Assembly (NCBI RefSeq): GCF_024679245.1
Contig: NC_090173.1
Location: 24,830,660-24,894,659 of the forward strand
Reading direction: 5' to 3'
DNA from: Pseudorasbora parva
Lineage: Eukaryota; Chordata; Actinopteri; Cypriniformes; Gobionidae
DNA length: 64,000 nt
Position numbers and translations under genes: made by a program
The notes under the pieces: generated by a model
The model's input: only the letters and a program-made list of their open reading frames with translations
Database searches by the model: none
Told to the model about the DNA's origin: nothing
Shown here: positions 30,370 through 41,080 of the stretch, piece after piece
Position numbering within the stretch: the stretch's first letter is position 1
How the letters are laid out: each line of letters starts with the position of its first letter

Positions 30370-31383
30370 TCATTTTTCCTGAATTGCTGCAGTAATGTGG
30401 TATGGCATGGAGTCGATCAGTCTGTGGCACTGCTCAGGTGTTGTGAGAGCACAGGTTGCTCTGATAGTGGCCTTCAGCTCTTCTGCATTGTTGGGTCTGG
30501 CATATCGCACCTTCCTCTTCACAATATCCCATAGATTTTCTATGGGGTTAAGGTCAGGCGAGTTTGCTGGCCAATTGAGAACAGGGATATCATGGCCCTT
30601 AAGCCAGGTAATGGTTGCTTTGACACTGTGTGCAGGTGCCAAGTCCTTAGAAAATGAAATCTGCATCTCCATAAAGTTGGTCAGCAGCAGGAAGCATGAA
30701 GTGTTCTAAAACTTTCTGTTATGCTTCCGACTGCTTTGACCTTGGACCTCAGAAAACACAGTGGACCAACACCAGCAAATGACATGGCACCCCAAACCAT
30801 CACTGACTGTGGTGGACCTCAAGCAACGTGGACTGTGTGCCTCTCCTCTCTTCTTCCAGACTCTGGGACCCTGATTTCCAAAGGAAATGTAAAATTTACT
30901 TTCATCAGAGAACATTACTTTGGACCACTTAGCAACAGTACAGTCCTTTTGGTCTTTGGCCCAGGCAAGACCATTTTGACGCTGTCTGTTGTTCAAGAGT
31001 GGCTTTACACAAGAAATGTGACAGCTGAAACCCATGTCTTGCATACATCTGTGTGTAGTGGTTTTTGAAGCACTGACTCCAGCTGCAGTCCAGTCTTTGT
31101 GAATCTCCCCCACATTTTTGAATGGGTTTTGTTTCACAATCCTCTCTAGGGTGCGGTTACCCCTATTGCTTGTACAATTTTTTCTACCACATCTTTTCCT
31201 TCCCTTCACCTCTCTTTTAATGTGCTTGGACACAGAGCTCTGTGAACAGCCGGCCTCTTTTGCAATGACCTTTTGTGTCTTGCTCTCCTTGTGCAAGATG
31301 TCAATGGTCATCTTTTGGACAACTGTCAAGTCAGCAATCTTCCCCATGATTGTGTAGCCAACAGAACTAGACTGAGAGACCAT
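30370..31383 (-). pseudogene. Tc1-like DDE transposase pseudogene
   Basis: Tc1/mariner transposases bind their inverted repeats through helix-turn-helix domains and cut and paste with a DD34E catalytic triad. Reading leftwards from 31383, the N-terminal DNA-binding part includes KEAGCSQSSVSKHIKR. The first acidic residue is in VMFSDESKFY. A frame break near 30700 follows. The second part has KDLAPAHS (second Asp) and SPDLNPIENLW (Glu), with exactly 34 residues between second Asp and Glu. All three catalytic residues survive but not in one frame, so the copy is inactive. Typical Tc1 transposases are about 340 residues, matching the combined extent. Confidence 0.9.
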
Positions 31384-31425
31384 TTTAAGGCCTTTGCAGG
31401 TGTTTTGAGTTAATTAGCTGATTAG

Positions 31426-31962
31426 GATTAAACCAGCTGACATATCACCCTGTAGCCCAAGACTGGTTTCCCGCTGAAGCTAAGCAGGGCTGAGCCTGCC
31501 CAGTACCTGGATGGGAGACCAACAGGGAAACCCAAGTAGCTGCTGGTAGAGGTGTTAGTGAGGCCAGCAGGGGGCGCTCACCCTGTGGTCTGTGTGGGTC
31601 CTAACACCCCAGTAAAGTGATGGGGACACTGTACTGTCAATGAGCACCGACTCTGTGTAGTCATTAAAAATCCCAGGATGTCCTTCGATAAATATTAGGG
31701 GTGTAACCCCGGAAATCCTGGCCAAATTTGCCCATTGGCCCCTATCCATCATGGCCTCCTATTAATCCCTATATAATGATTGTCTTAATCCCTCTGTCTC
31801 CTCTCCACCAATCAGCTGGCGTGTGGTGAGCGTTCTGGCGCAATATGGCTGCCGTCGCATCATCCAGGTGGGTGCTGCACATTGGTGGTGGTTGAGGAGA
31901 TTCACACTTCTATGTAAAGCGCTTTGAGCGCCTAGAAAAGTGCAATATAAATGTAACAAATT
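31426..31962 (+). mobile_element. 5S-rRNA-derived SINE (SINE3-like) inside the Tc1-like element
   Basis: The head carries 5S rRNA internal-promoter sequence: GAAGCTAAGCAGGGCTGAGC and GTACCTGGATGGGAGACC near 31476-31521. The body and 3' tail (AAAGCGCTTTGAGCGCC, then GTGCAATATAAATGTAACAAA) match the zebrafish SINE3 type as I remember it. The 5-bp repeat ATTAG flanks it at 31421-31425 and 31963-31967. It would have been transcribed by RNA polymerase III and mobilised by a LINE. Confidence 0.88.
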
Positions 31963-32237
31963 ATTAGAGTGTGTCACTAGGTGTCTTCAATATTGAACCT
32001 TTTCACAATATTCAATTTTTCTGAGAAACTGAATTTGGGATTTTCCTTAGTTGTCAGTTATAGTCATCAAATTAAAGGAATAAACATTTGAAATGTATTA
32101 GTCTGTGTGTAATGGATAAATTAAATATACACGTTTCTCTTTTTGAAGGGAATTTGTGAAATTTGTGGAATTTGTGAAAAAACTTTTTGATGATATTCTA
32201 GTTATTTGACCAGCACTATATCATCAGTGATGGGCAG

Positions 32238-32885
32238 TAGGGATGCGCGATATACCGGTACTGGAAAAATACCGGTATATATTTTATTTAAAACGGTACG
32301 ATATCATGATTTGGCACATTTCGGTATATGCTGCTGTTCAGAAGTTCACCACTAGATGGCAGCGCTCTACCCAAACTGAGCCGAAACAACCCGCAAATGA
32401 ACAACATAGACGGACAAAATGGATAAAGCAGTTGAATCTCACTCAAGATGCCCAAAACGAATTAATAAAGAGAGGAGTAGAAGTGACATTTGTAATGACT
32501 TTGCTTATAAAACTGATGAAGAACCATCAAACCTAGCCAAGAAGCATCTGTCACTATCCTGACTTTAAGACTTCTGAAGAGATCGACAGGTCAGTGAATC
32601 GTTCAAACCATCTCATTTAGACATTTATTTTCTTTTAACACTGATCAACGCACATACATAGCCTAACATAAGATCGAATATCACAATCTCCAGCGTTCGT
32701 TTCAACCAATGACATTTAGATCTCATTATATTTGCACGCGTACTATTGCACTATTTATATTCGCGTTAGACACAACCAACTGTGTTTATGTGAATAGTCA
32801 CTAAAGACGGACATTTGTACATAATTCTGTGTATTTGACTGTTTAAGGAAACTTAATGTGTAATGTATGAGCGTGACTAAGTGAC

Positions 32886-32928
<43 letters not shown>

Positions 32929-33362
32929 GTATTCTCATATCTCCTGTAACTGTTATTACGAAATGCTATAAAATCTCTTGCGTGTGAGAAATGATTTCCG
33001 TTCTCCATCCCGAGACGAGCGTGAAATGTTGAATAGGATTATGCAGATTGCTTTAGTGTAGTGCGATGTCTTTTGAAACCAGAAGCAATTTGCTAATTTT
33101 GAGAGATTTTTGCTGAAATTATTTCTCACAAGAAAGTTTTCAAATGACTGATTTGATGTGATAAGCTTTGCTGATTAATTTACTAATAAACATTTGTGGT
33201 AATTTCCCACTTTATAAACTCAAAACTTGCATAATTGTTCTCATTCGCGCGCAATATACCCGCGCTAATATCAGACCTTGTGGTATCGATTTAATATCGG
33301 TACTTCGGTATTAGATTGTGGTACCGTACCGAAGCCAAAATTGTGGTATCGAGCCATCCCTA
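32238..33362. mobile_element. hAT-type element with 8-bp target duplication
   Basis: Ends are TAGGGATGCGCGATAT and GAGCCATCCCTA (inverted TAGGGATG). A perfect 8-bp duplication ATGGGCAG lies at 32230-32237 and 33363-33370, the hAT hallmark. Inside, 32418-32560 has a short frame (MDKAVESHSRC...) that may be a decayed BED-finger exon; no hAT transposase catalytic region is present. A (GT)n tract lies at 32887-32927. Confidence 0.85.
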
Positions 33363-34018
33363 ATGGGCAGTAGATAGCTACAGGTAGCAAAGCCAATAGC
33401 TTAACTACATTTGCAGTCCTTACAAATCAGAATAGGCTAAACATTTTTAGAGATGATTGTTGGTCACAGATGTGTAGAAAGACCTAATTTAGGAAGTCTG
33501 TAGTGCGTTCTTCTATGTTTGCAAAACTGCTATTGAAAAATGTAACTTTATTCTTGAGAGAAATATTGAATCATTAGTCCCTAATTTGGTTGTGTGTAGG
33601 CTAGGGTTACTATCTATATATTAGGGGCTATATTATATATTCTAGTCTCGACAGCATGAGTTTTTTGAGGCAACTGTATAATATTTACAAACTTTGTTAC
33701 CTATATCATGAATTTTATGATATAATCAGATTTTCAAACTTGTGGAAGTGATTGTGTTTTGTTGTTTAAAATTATTATATAATGATCATGTTAGTTTATA
33801 TAGCCTAATGCGTGATTAGTTTGTACCACAATTCAGAGAATCTGTCGGATTTACATCACGCTAATTCATCACTTTTTCCTGAAATACATAAAAGTGACCT
33901 GTGAACTGGGAGAAGAATAAAGTAATCTTTATTGTTCCATACTCAGTGTGTATCTGATTTAAAACACTACAAGTACAGTGAACTCATTGTCATGTTTAAG
34001 AAACCAATTTGAAATTAT

Positions 34019-34249
34019 TCAAGCTTTGTGACATGGTGCATTATCCTGCTGGAAGTAGCCATTAGAGGATGGGTACATGGTGGTCATAAAGGGATGGACA
34101 TGGTCAGAAACAATGCTCAGGTAGGCCGTGGTATTTAAACAATGCCCAATTGGCACTAAAGGGCCTAAAGTGTGACAAGAAAACATCCCCCACACCATTA
34201 CACCACCACCACCAGCCTGCACAGTGGTAACAAGGCATGATGGATCCAT
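34019..34249 (-). pseudogene. Tc1-like transposase core fragment
   Basis: A 76-codon frame containing GGGGVMVWGMFSCHTLGPL and, at its end, FQQDNAPCHKA with the second catalytic Asp. It breaks off before the DLNPIE-type motif. It is part of the interrupted remnant described above. Confidence 0.85.
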
Positions 34250-34643
34250 GTTCTCATTCTGTTTACGCCAAATTCTGACCTTACCATCTTAAAGGGGGGG
34301 TGAAATGCTGTTTCATGCATACTGATCTTTTTACACTGTTAAAGACTTGGAATCCCATACTAAACATAGACAAAGTTTCAAAAGTTAAGGTGGACGTTTG
34401 ATGGGAGTATTTCTTTGTCAAAAATACTACTTCCGGTTAGTCATAAGTTTCGGCAAGTTTTTTGAGATCATGCGTCCCCATTGACGTTAGTGGGGGCGGA
34501 ATTTCCTTGTATGGGCCTTACGGACAATTCTACCGGAAGCGCGTGAGAGAGAGCGAGGGAGAGAGCGAAAGCAACAGCCTACGCCCATCAAAGCGGGGCT
34601 TGTAGGACGCTGGACAGGTGACAATTACACATAGCACATAACA

Positions 34644-34885
34644 ATGTCACCAAAAAAGTGGGTTTTTGGTTGCCAGACCAAGACAGTCCTGCACAGATTC
34701 GCCAAAAACCCCGCGTTAAGGCAACAGTGGATGTAATTTGCTTTTCCGGATCAGCAACTGAGTTGCGCGAATGTTTATATCTGTTCGCTGCATTTCGGTG
34801 CCGACTGTTTCACAAGGCCCAGCTCGACGCCGAATTTTCCCAATCGCCTAATGCTGAAGGATGGAGCAGTCCCAACGTTAGAAGG
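34644..34885 (+). pseudogene. THAP-domain exon, one stop codon, intact donor
   Basis: The frame opens MSPKKWVFGCQ and contains NPALRQQWM, a TAA at 34734-34736, then ICSLHFGADCF, NRLMLKDGAVPTLEG and a GTGAG donor at 34886. The THAP layout is complete (paired cysteines, invariant Trp, C-x2-H, closing AVPTL). However, the first cysteine is Trp here, where related copies have Cys. It is a transposon-borne DNA-binding exon, disabled by the stop. Confidence 0.8.
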
Positions 34886-35077
34886 GTGAGTGCTACTACT
34901 GCTTTTAGTCCGCTTACTGTCTACACAAACCACGCGTAAACACACAAACACACGTGCACAACTGCACTTCCCACATGTACACCTTCAAAGACAAAAATAC
35001 GACGATATAATTCAAGTATAAATATGTAAATAACACAAGCCGCTAAGCATATTATTAGTGTATAACTTGTAACTTAC

Positions 35078-35187
35078 CACATACAGACGTCCTGCTCTAG
35101 TCGTTTTTGCTGCTGCTCCTGTTCAACTGCAGCCTCTGGGTCTGATTCCGGATCATAGATGTATGGCTGTATCTGATTAAAAGCCAT
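35078..35187 (-). pseudogene. Second exon-like frame of the 34.3-35.5 kb element
   Basis: On the minus strand ATG at 35187 opens MAFNQIQPYIYDPESD followed by a Glu/Gln-rich stretch, ending at a GTAAGTT donor (35077). Acidic 'IQPY.YEPE' starts like this occur in fish P2X7-C-terminus-like proteins, as I remember them. The assignment is tentative. Its donor faces that of the THAP exon. Confidence 0.5.
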
Positions 35188-35872
35188 ATTTTTATTTTGA
35201 ATAAAGTTTTTTTCCCGCTGTTAGGGATGACGGACTCGACTCAACACACAGCGCGCTGCTGCACACGTCATTATTTAGCTCCGCTCACACGACACGCCCC
35301 CACCCGCTCGGCTTTTTTCGGAAAGACTCGGAACAGCGCATCTTTCTTATATAATTATTAAAAAAATAAAGACTTTTCGGAGATATGCAGGATGCAATGC
35401 TACTCTATAGGTACTCAAGATTGACATGACACTGACTGAAACTGAGTGTTTCACCCCCCCTTTAATGTCTCAACAGAAATTGAGACTCATCAGACCAGGC
35501 AACATTTTTTCAGTCTTAAAAGGTTGTCCAGTTTTTGTGAGCTTGTGAACATTGTAGCCTCTTTTTCCTATTTGCAGTGGAGATGAGTGGTACCCGGTGG
35601 GGTCTTCTGCTGTTTTAGCCCATCCGCCTCAAGGTTGTGTGTGCTGTGGCTTCACAAATGCTTTGCTGCATACCTCAGTTGTAACAAGTGGTTATTTCAG
35701 TCAAAGTTGCTCTTCTATCAGCTTGAATCAGTCGGCACATTCTCCTCTGACCTCTAGCATCAACAAGGCATTTTAGCCCACAATACTGCTACATACTGGA
35801 TGCTTTTCCCTTTTCACACCATTCTTTGTAAACCCTAAATTGTTGTGTTTGAAAATCTCAGTGACTGAGCAG

Positions 35873-36660
35873 GGCTGCGTTTCCCAAAAGCATTGTAACA
35901 TAAGTAACACTTGAAAATGATCTTAGATCTACGAGTGCTCTGGAGTACGAGTGCTTAGGGCAGGTAACAAACAAAAATAAATACAAATAAACATCTGAAT
36001 TAAATGACAGCAACAAAAATAAAAAATAAAAATAAGCAATGTATAAAATATACTTCAAAGACTGGGAAAAATAGAGATAAAGTCAAAAAAATATGTCAAT
36101 GACTTGCTGACGTGCACGAAACCCAGCCATGTATTGGACACTCCTCTGCAGTACCCTCTTCCTTTTTGACAGGCTTGCAAAATCCTGCCATTTCTTGCAG
36201 ACCTCTTTACCCGATCTTTTAACTAATAATTTAACTTTTAACTTTTAATTTGGTAGCAATGTCCTCCCAGATGTTTTGTTTCTCTTTCTTTGTACGATGC
36301 CCTTTAAATCTGTTGAAAATAATATATTTTCCCGCTCCACCTCCTCTAAAAGGATATTGATTTCATCTTTTTGAAAGGTATCTTTTTTTTCAGCCATTTT
36401 GTCAGTGCCTCAGCCTGTAGGTAGTTACTTTATATAGACGTGTTTTGATTGCTAATCCATATCAGATGACAATTATTAGGTGAACCGTTCAGAGGAAACG
36501 ATTCCATTTAAGGTTATGTTTCAGCACTTCGCAAATGGACAGCGACTGGACGCGTTCTTGCGCGTTCATGTTAAGTACATTTTTGGGAAACGTACGTGAA
36601 ACTTCGCTCGTAGAATGCACTCTTCATAGCTAAGACTCATTGTTATTGGGAAACCTGGCC
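35873..36660. mobile_element. Harbinger-like element with Myb/SANT-type gene remnant
   Basis: Termini are GGCTGCGTTTCCCAA and TTGGGAAACCTGGCC (inverted). The flanking triplets are CAG (35870-35872) and CTG (36661-36663), consistent with the CWG target of PIF/Harbinger elements. The minus strand from about 36400 leftwards reads MAEKKDTFQKDEINILLEEV, then in shifted frames GKEVCKKWQDFASLSKRKR. That resembles the Myb/SANT-like accessory protein of Harbinger transposons. No DDE nuclease is present. Confidence 0.75.
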
Positions 36661-36881
36661 CTGATTGTGAAATACTCAGACCGGCCCGTCTGGCACCAAC
36701 AACCATGCCACGCTCAAAATTGCTTAAATCACCTTTCTTTCCCATTCTCACATTTAGTTTGGAGTTCAGGAGATTGTGTTGACCAGGACCGCACCCCTAA
36801 ATGCATTGAAGCAACTGCCATGTGATTGGTTTAGATAATTGCATTAATGAGAAATTTAACAGGTGTTCCTAATAATCCTTG

Positions 36882-36885
<4 letters not shown>

Positions 36886-36914
<29 letters not shown>
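36886..36914. repeat. (TA)n microsatellite
   Basis: About 27 bp of TA at the end of the Tc1-like remnant. Confidence 0.9.
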
Positions 36915-36916
<2 letters not shown>

Positions 36917-37097
36917 GGTTGTATTTTATATATAGTATAATAGCTGTATATAATAGTTTCAATGTAGCTAGCTTCATTTTGTTAGTAACTTGTAGGGTAG
37001 CTAAAGGGTATAGCTTCAATGTAACTTAACTGCTTTAACTTACAAGTATCTTGTAGCTTGTAAAGCTACAGTTTCAGAGTAGTTTATCCAACACTGG

Positions 37098-38464
37098 TTG
37101 CTAAGGTGTAATAAATTAAAAAAAATTCTATAATAATAAATCACGTATAACACAAAGAAAAATATCATTCCAAATATTGTGAATCTGGTTAACACCGTAC
37201 ACATAGCAGGATTGGATTCTGGGGAAAATATATGCAAGCTCTTTTTATTTTCGCAGATATTAATATTAATAATAATAATAATAATAAAGCTTCAGGGTCC
37301 AATTTTATCTATACTGCTTGCATTTTTAATATTTATTCTGAAATACTGAACAATATGTGTGCTTATTTTAATATTGTTATGAAAAATCTTTGCTCAGGAA
37401 AAAAAAAATACCTTGCATATAATAACTTGTCTTTGAAGTGCATTTTTCAATATGGATTTAAATTAATCTCATATCAGAGGTAGGATTGCAGGCTGCTGTG
37501 GATAACCTTTTAAAACAGCAACCTCATGGCCTCAGAAGGCTGAAATATTCCATAACGAGTGTGTGAGAGTGTGTAGCCTGCTCTGGCACTTTGAATCACA
37601 TCTCCCCTGGCAATAGTAGAACAGACAGATACACTATTACAGTTTCAGACTGATGGCACTGGAGAAAGAGGTACATGTTTTTGCCTAGTCGTTTAAAGAA
37701 ACAGGCACTGCAATTAATGTAAACTTTCTTGAATGGGATAACCACTGTCCACAAAACTCAAATTTCTTTCTGAAACAAAGAATATGACAGTTTTTTTCTG
37801 ATGTCCAATAAAACAGTAGCTTTGCAATTTTGTTATATACCTTTTTCAGACTTGAACAGCAACAGATCTTGTTTTATAGTCCTGCCTCCTGAACCCACAT
37901 CGCTAATCCGATTGGCTTTTGTTTTTCTAATTTGTGAGAGGCCATAGCTACATTTGGTTGTACAATGCGACAAAGCTCCTCCAAAATGTAGTTGCGAAAT
38001 TTACTGCAGAAATCTTACAGTCCAAAGTATATCAGAGCATGGCATTCTAAAGAAAAAAAAAATTACAATCTTTTAATCAAAATGTAAAAACTTTCTCTAC
38101 ACTCTACACTCAACACTACACTTTTTTTCCCAGTTTGTCTGTTTAATAAAAATCAATGCATCACATTGTAGAAGTTAACTTTGTTGTGATTGTCATTTTA
38201 TATTGTCTCGGATCTAAGCCCAACCCCTAGTGGTTGTCCCGATTAACCGTGATTTGTCCCTAGCAGTAATTGTAATACAAAATTAAAATATGTTTATATA
38301 TAACCACTGCTGTCAGATTGTGATGATGTGGTTTTTATGTTTTACTTATTTTATTTGAATTTTATTTAACCAGGAAAAATCTCATTGAGATTAAAATCTC
38401 TTACAAGAGCATTCTGTGAAAATGCGCAATTTCTGGTAATGTTACACAAACATTCGTTCTCTAG
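37098..38464. other. Intron sequence without recognised gene
   Basis: AT-rich. At about 38350-38410 the stretch TTTATTTAACCAGGAAAAAT, then CTCATTGAGATTAAAATCTC, resembles a widespread vertebrate interspersed repeat. Confidence 0.4.
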
Positions 38465-38731
38465 TCCCAAAACTTTATTAATTCTTAAATATGGATATTT
38501 TTCTTACACAAACACATCAATTCACTTCTAAAGGCATGTATTAACCTCCCGGAGCCATGTGGAGCACATTATTTGACAGACAGATGCATTTTTGGACTGC
38601 AAAAACAAAATTATACAAAATTATAAAGCTTGGATTAGCCTGGATTTTTTTTTAATATGACTTAACTTTTATTCGTCTGAAAGAAGAATGCTATATACAC
38701 CTAGGATGACTTGAGGGTGAGTAAACCAATT
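38465..38731. repeat. Single arm of a TTAA-type foldback
   Basis: Shares AAATATGGATATTTTTCTTA, CATGTGGAGCACATTATTTG and GAAAGAAGAATG blocks with the foldback at 6794-7548, but only one arm is present. Confidence 0.7.
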
Positions 38732-40140
38732 ATTATTTTTAAATCATTTTCACAATTTTCCAAAAATCTAACATTTCTGCTTCTTCACATATCTTTTGAT
38801 CCGGCAATCCTGTACTCTTTCAGAAGATGTGTCAAAGTGCCAGCAGTAAAAACATGGAAAGCCGGAAATTTCCATCAATGGCAGGGAAGCATTGTCTCAT
38901 TAATGATGTGGCAAGGTGTTCCTATCAATGATGTGGCAAGAGTTTAGGACAGCTGTCAGCCAGAAAGGGTAGTAACACCAGCCACTGGATGTTTCCACAA
39001 AATAAATATACTGGCAATCCAGACTCAATATCTTTACAAATCTCCAAAGACGAATGTAGAAAATGAATCTAGAAAATGAATCAAGGTAAACTGATTAATT
39101 TTCAAAGGTAAAGTGTATGTCAATAAGCCTGAAAATATGTCTTTAATTTGGTGGTATGATTCAGATGATAACCTCTGAGCCTATGAGTACTCAAGGTACT
39201 GCACACTGACAAACATGCACTGTATTCAAGACACTGTGCTGTTAACCTGAGTGTCAAATTAAGTTTGAATATTATGCAGAAAACAATATGTATGAGATGA
39301 GATTTTCATTTTCTAAATCACTCCACATAATTGAGGGAGAGGATGGGAAGCAGACAGGGTGCAATGAAAACTACCCCTCTCTCTCTTGCTCTGACTCTCC
39401 GTCTCTCAATAAGAGCCGAGTGCTCCTGTGTTTCCTCAGGCTGTTGGATTGAAATCTCCATCTCTAATATGACATCAATTTTTAATTAAAGGCCCCAGAT
39501 CCCACTCAGATTCCTGAGTGTTCGCCGACACATTTATTTCTCTCACTCTTTGCAACAGACCTCATCCTCTCACGCTGGGAGATTTCTCCTTCTGTTACAT
39601 GATTAAAATCTGCAAACGGCTCTGCCCTTAGAACTAATTATTCCACACCAAGACAAGAGGCACAAGGGAGAAAAAGAACACAAAGGGGAGAGAAAGGTAA
39701 TTTCACAAGAAACAAGCCGTTTGACTTTTAATGAATAATTTATTCTGGCTTCAAGGGGGTCACAAAAGCCAATAAGCAGACCCTTACACCCACCTACGAC
39801 CTCAGACCCGGCTTCTCGACAAACATCAGTCTCTTTCTTCTCTACCTCCTCCTCACCTCTGTCTCTGTGCCCCTTTTTACATGGCCCGTCTCACTTGAAC
39901 TGACCATCTGAAATTATTTGAATGGGTTCAGTGATACTCGCTGAACCCATCGAATTCAGTGATGCTCGCTGAACCCAGGGATAATTCAGTATTCACGGCG
40001 AGATGGCGGCGCCTGAGATGGCTGTCAAATTTTTGCATTTTGCCATATTGACAGAGAGAACGTGCATTTGGGTGCAAATCAGCACAATCTGGTCTGTGAG
40101 ATTTGAGGCAGGTATAGACAGGCTGGGAAGAGTGAGGTAG
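38732..40140. other. Intron sequence; small hairpin near 39925-39980
   Basis: Mostly non-repetitive. TGGGTTCAG and CTGAACCCA form a perfect 9-bp stem near 39924-39950, and the unit is repeated imperfectly next to it. No gene. Confidence 0.4.
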
Positions 40141-40146
40141 GCTGTG

Positions 40147-40331
<185 letters not shown>

Positions 40332-40383
40332 TGATGGGCTGCCATGATTTTGAAACTATTTTATATAAATGCTGGGAGGAGAA

Positions 40384-40852
40384 AATGCTTTCCATATCTT
40401 TTGTTCTTAATGCCAAAGGCTATGCATCCAATTAAACTTAAACATGTTGTGTGACGTCTTTAGAAAAGCATGAATAAAACTAAACAAAAATGGAAAATAT
40501 AGCGCAAATTAAATATGCTGAAAAACAGACCTCATTCACTCTAAAAATTGCTGGGTTTAAAACCAAGTCGGGTTAAAAATGGACAAGGTTTGAATGGGTC
40601 CATTCTATCAATCCTGGGTTCAAGCAACCCAATATCTGGGTTTGTCCATTTTCAACCCAACTTAAGTTGTTTATAACCCAGCATTTTTTAGAGTGAATGA
40701 GGGTCTGTTTTTGAGCATATTTAATGTGCACTATATGTTCTATTCTTGTTTAGTTTTATTCATGCTTTTCTAAAGACATCACGCAACATGTTTGAGTTTA
40801 ATTGGATGCATAGCCTTTGGCATTAAGATCAAAAGATATGGAAAGCATTCTC
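40384..40852. repeat. Inverted duplication centred on a palindromic MITE
   Basis: Arms 40384-40536 and 40696-40852 are near-identical inverted copies (ATGCTTTCCATATCTTTTG against CAAAAGATATGGAAAGCATT). The MITE 40537-40695 fills the centre exactly from end to end. Confidence 0.85.
40537..40695. mobile_element. Palindromic MITE, CACTCTAAAAA ends
   Basis: Ends CACTCTAAAAATTGCTGGG and CCCAGCATTTTTTAGAGTG, with an interior of GGGTT/AACCC words. Same family as 40933-41080 and 47736-47979. Confidence 0.85.
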
Positions 40853-40932
40853 AAAAAGTACATTGTCAGTCTATGTCGTGTTAACTTTACACATTGTTGG
40901 GCCTATTTAGTCTGATTTCTGAAACAAAGCCA

Positions 40933-41080
40933 CACTCTAAAAAATGCTGGATTAAAAACAACCCAAGTTGGGTTGAAAATGGAAAACCCAGAAACTGGTT
41001 TGTTTGAACCCAGTGAATGGATCCATTCAAACAGCCCAATTTCTGGGTTTGTCTATTTTTAACCAGCATTTTTTAGAGTG
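40933..41080. mobile_element. Palindromic MITE, second copy
   Basis: CACTCTAAAAAATGCTGG ... CCAGCATTTTTTAGAGTG, about 148 bp, only about 240 bp from the copy at 40537. Confidence 0.85.

Larger units (their letters stand above)
30056..32217 (-). mobile_element. Tc1-like transposon, near full length, transposase on minus strand
   Basis: The left end (about 30056-30250) and right end (about 31990-32217) are inverted repeats. Shared blocks include TTACACACAGACTGATA, CATTTCAAATGTTTATT and GGAAAATCCCAAATTCAGT. The internal transposase is complete in extent but frameshifted. A 5S-derived SINE sits between the transposase start and the right inverted repeat. Confidence 0.9.
34293..35461. mobile_element. 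TTAA-flanked element with two inward-facing exons (Kolobok-like)
   Basis: TTAA flanks both sides (34289-34292 and 35462-35465). The ends are AGGGGGGGTGAAATGCTGTT and GAGTGTTTCACCCCCCCT. It carries a THAP exon on the plus strand (34644-34885) and a different exon on the minus strand (35078-35187). Both end in splice donors that point at each other across about 190 bp. Diverged relatives are at 42513-43337 and 53880-54561. It inserted into an older Tc1-like remnant. Confidence 0.85.
33975..36885 (-). mobile_element. Tc1-like remnant interrupted by two other transposons
   Basis: Transposase pieces on the minus strand: 36566-36735 holds the N-terminus (MGKKGDLSNFERG, ARRAGLSISQS) and 34019-34249 a catalytic-core piece with VMVWGMFSCHTLG and FQQDNAPCHKA. 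Intervening coding-like sequence is at 35466-35870. The element is truncated on the left near 33975, before the catalytic Glu. The TTAA/THAP element (34293-35461) and the Harbinger-like element (35873-36660) interrupt it. Confidence 0.82.
32220..37097. mobile_element. Transposon nest, possibly framed by one outer element
   Basis: Left edge CAGTGATGGGCAG near 32225, and right edge CCAACACTG near 37097 with TAGCT/CTTGTAGC-rich flanks, are roughly inverse (CAGTGNTGGRYA). That suggests an outer element of the 'CAGTGTTGGG' kind. Inside are a hAT element, a Tc1-like remnant split twice, a TTAA/THAP element and a Harbinger-like element. The outer frame is tentative; the inner ones are well supported. 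Confidence 0.4.

Noticed and set aside
31448..31550. A 5S ribosomal RNA gene
   Set aside because: The 5S-like block is continuous with a SINE body and tail and flanked by a target duplication, so it is a SINE head, not a 5S locus.
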